Shown: positions 4,371 through 6,160 of the stretch, in pieces | How the letters are laid out: every line of letters begins with the position of its first letter | How positions within the stretch are numbered: position 1 is the stretch's first letter | From: Chitinophagaceae bacterium | GTDB lineage: Bacteria; Bacteroidota; Bacteroidia; Chitinophagales; Chitinophagaceae | Direction: 5' to 3' | DNA: 6,160 bases | Assembly: GCA_020846105.1 (NCBI GenBank) | Contig: JADLEN010000194.1 | Span: forward strand, 1 to 6,160 | The notes under the pieces: generated by a model | What the model saw: only the letters and a program-made list of their open reading frames with translations | Told to the model about the DNA's origin: nothing | Database searches by the model: none | Translations under genes and position numbers: made by a program

Positions 4371-6160
4371 TTATTGCTGCTCCGCCGCTTTTTCTTCTTC
4401 TTCTGTAGTGTCTTCTAACCAAGTAGTTTCACTGGCTTTGTCGCGGCCAGCTTTATTAAGCCATAGCAGCATTGCAGGCTGCAAGGTAAGGTTGGTGATC
4501 ATAGCCAAAAGCAAGGTGAAAGAAGTTAGGAACCCTAATGATTTTGTACCGTCAAAGTTGGATAATGCGAATACACCAAAGCCCGCAATAAGAATGAGCG
4601 AGGTGTAGATAATACTCAGCCCAGTATCGTATAGCGTGTGTTTTACCGTTTCCGAAACATTGTCTTTGTGTACTTTAAGCTCGTGTTTGTAACTTACCAA
4701 AAACCTAATAGTGACATCAATGGTAATACCCAAGGCTACACTAAAAACCAATACGGTAGAGGGCTTGATAGGTATATTCATCCAACCCATAATGCCCGCT
4801 GTTGCCAGCAAGGGTATGATATTGACCACAAAAGAAATAAGCAATATGCGCCAAGAATAAAACAAGGCAATCATGCAGCCGAATATCATAATAAAAGCCA
4901 GTATAAGACTATCTCTAAGGCTATGAATAATAAATTTACTTCCTTCTAAAAAGATAATACTAGCACCTGTAAAGGTGACATTGTATTTGCTTGTATCAAA
5001 TATAGCGTATGTTTTTGGGCGGATGCTATCTAGCAAAATCGGCAATTTTACCGAACCTACATCTTCCATATTGATACTGATGCGTGCTACTTGCTTGTCG
5101 CTATCCATAAAGGTGCTCAACAACTTGTTGAACATGTCTGCTTTGCCCGCAGTATTATCTGTTGTTTTTTTGCTGCGCAAATAAGGCTGAATAAATGAGC
5201 CATCCATCATATTGGGCACCCCGTAGCTGCTACTGTCGCCGTCATAGAATGCTTGCCTTGCAAATTTTACACCATCTACAAAGGACATAGGGTGCCCTAG
5301 CTCTTTGTAGCCTGCAATAGCAAGGCCCAGCTCGTCTATTTTTTGCATTACAGACAAGGACACTGCCCCGTTTTTACGTTTGGTATCTACTACTATTTCT
5401 AAGGGCATTACACCATGAAAATGTCTTTCGAAAAACTTTAAATCGGTAGAAATTTTATCTTTCTGTGGCAGGTCATCTACCACATAGCCCACAGTACGTA
5501 GCTTGGCCACACCCATCAGCGACACAATAGTGACCACACCCGAAATAAGATAGACTAATTTGCGCTTGGTAAAAACCCAATGGGTGAGCACATCCAATAT
5601 TTTATTCAGCCACTTATTGTCGAGATAGTTGGTATGCTTGCTCTTGGGCGCTGGCAAATAACTAAATAATGCAGGCAGAAATACAAGTGAAATCACAAAC
5701 AAGCTCATTATATTAATACCTGCCACTAGCCCAAATTCTTTTAGCACCTTGCTCTTAGTAAAAAAGAAAACACCAAATCCTATGGCCGCTGTAAGGTTGG
5801 TAAATAGGGTTACAATACCCATTCTGTCCACCATCCGCAAAAGCGATTTTATTTTATTGCCATGCTTGCTGTATTCGCTATGGTATTTGTTCAGAAAATA
5901 CACACAATTGGGAATACCAATAACTACAATCAAGGGTGGTATCAGAGCGGTGAGCAAGGTTATCTGATAATTGAGCAAAGTCATTGTACCTACAGACCAT
6001 ACCACCCCCACAGCTACCACTACCATAGAAGCAAATACAGCACTCAGCGAGCGGAAAAAGAGCAATAATATTACCGCCGTAAGCAACAGCGATAGCATCA
6101 AAAACATCTTCATCTCGGCCTCTATCTTGTTGCCTACTTGCGTGCGTATGTAGGGCCGGC
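4371..6160 (-). CDS. RND/MMPL-family transporter, N-terminal part beyond the window edge
   Basis: This is an inner-membrane exporter of the RND superfamily, MMPL type; the substrate is unknown. A Met codon occurs at 6113-6111, but the frame stays open to the edge: codons 6158-6114 read RPYIRTQVGNKIEAE, which matches the usual periplasmic segment just before TM2 ('PYIRT'). So that Met is internal, and TM1 plus the first periplasmic domain lie past 6160. Numbering from it, the first membrane bundle spans about 1-155, with the TM4 motif IGIPNCVYFLNKYH (65-78). A seventh helix lies at about 184-203 and a periplasmic domain at 206-395. The second bundle covers about 400-555, with the TM10 motif ALGITIDVTIRFLVSYKHEL (460-479). 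A cytoplasmic acidic tail with EEEE (four GAA codons) ends the protein. The charged intramembrane position is Asn (N69) in the first half and Asp (D466) in the second. It is convergent with ppx, 5 bp apart, with no terminator hairpin visible between them. Confidence 0.9.
   Translation of the reverse strand, partial: RPYIRTQVGNKIEAEMKMFLMLSLLLTAVILLLFFRSLSAVFASMVVVAVGVVWSVGTMTLLNYQITLLTALIPPLIVVIGIPNCVYFLNKYHSEYSKHGNKIKSLLRMVDRMGIVTLFTNLTAAIGFGVFFFTKSKVLKEFGLVAGINIMSLFVISLVFLPALFSYLPAPKSKHTNYLDNKWLNKILDVLTHWVFTKRKLVYLISGVVTIVSLMGVAKLRTVGYVVDDLPQKDKISTDLKFFERHFHGVMPLEIVVDTKRKNGAVSLSVMQKIDELGLAIAGYKELGHPMSFVDGVKFARQAFYDGDSSSYGVPNMMDGSFIQPYLRSKKTTDNTAGKADMFNKLLSTFMDSDKQVARISINMEDVGSVKLPILLDSIRPKTYAIFDTSKYNVTFTGASIIFLEGSKFIIHSLRDSLILAFIMIFGCMIALFYSWRILLISFVVNIIPLLATAGIMGWMNIPIKPSTVLVFSVALGITIDVTIRFLVSYKHELKVHKDNVSETVKHTLYDTGLSIIYTSLILIAGFGVFALSNFDGTKSLGFLTSFTLLLAMITNLTLQPAMLLWLNKAGRDKASETTWLEDTTEEEEKAAEQQ

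Noticed and set aside
4345..4379. CAGCAA (4345-4350) and TTGCTG (4374-4379) as a bidirectional terminator between convergent genes
   Set aside because: The stem is only 6 bp with a 23-nt loop and no extension or adjacent U-run; this is expected by chance.
4392..4403. Four TTC units near the end of the transporter gene, considered as a phase-variation repeat
   Set aside because: A trinucleotide repeat changes length in frame, has only four units, and simply encodes the EEEE acidic tail.
4638..4949. Open frame of 103 codons on the plus strand opposite the transporter gene
   Set aside because: Its translation is rich in N, Y, Q and H with no coherent hydrophobic or domain pattern. The opposite strand encodes clear RND transmembrane motifs, so this is a shadow.

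Overview
The window reads as a chromosomal segment from a member of the Bacteroidota. The evidence is AT-rich DNA (roughly 40% GC by eye), A-rich leaders without Shine-Dalgarno sequences in front of start codons, a candidate TAnnTTTG-type -7 element, and protein sequences typical of that phylum. I cannot place it at genus level. There is no sign of mobile elements, rRNA, tRNA or CRISPR.

Layout, left to right. (1) 12-446, minus strand: a small exported or membrane protein with a DUF4190-like C-terminus, starting at TTG. (2) 447-501: a 55-bp divergent intergenic region that is almost entirely built of abutting inverted repeats. (3) 502-1305, plus strand: a secreted two-domain protein of unknown function. 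(4) 1306-1408: a 103-bp gap holding an 18-nt-armed imperfect inverted repeat and a possible promoter. (5) 1409-3481, plus: polyphosphate kinase PPK1. (6) 3478-4365, plus: a short exopolyphosphatase of the Ppx/GppA family, overlapping ppk1 by four bases (TTGA) and starting at TTG. (7) 4371 to the right edge, minus: an RND/MMPL-family transporter, convergent with ppx and separated from it by only 5 bp. Its N-terminal part lies beyond base 6160.

The clear functional unit is ppk1-ppx, which builds polyphosphate from ATP and breaks it down again. Their overlap suggests one transcript and coupled translation. The flanking genes are envelope proteins: a secreted protein of unknown role, a small membrane protein and a large inner-membrane exporter. 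Nothing in the sequence ties them functionally to polyphosphate.

I did not find a convincing new biological system. The most noteworthy non-coding signals are the tiled palindromes at 448-493 and the long inverted repeat at 1306-1363. The most noteworthy protein of unknown function is the one at 502-1305.
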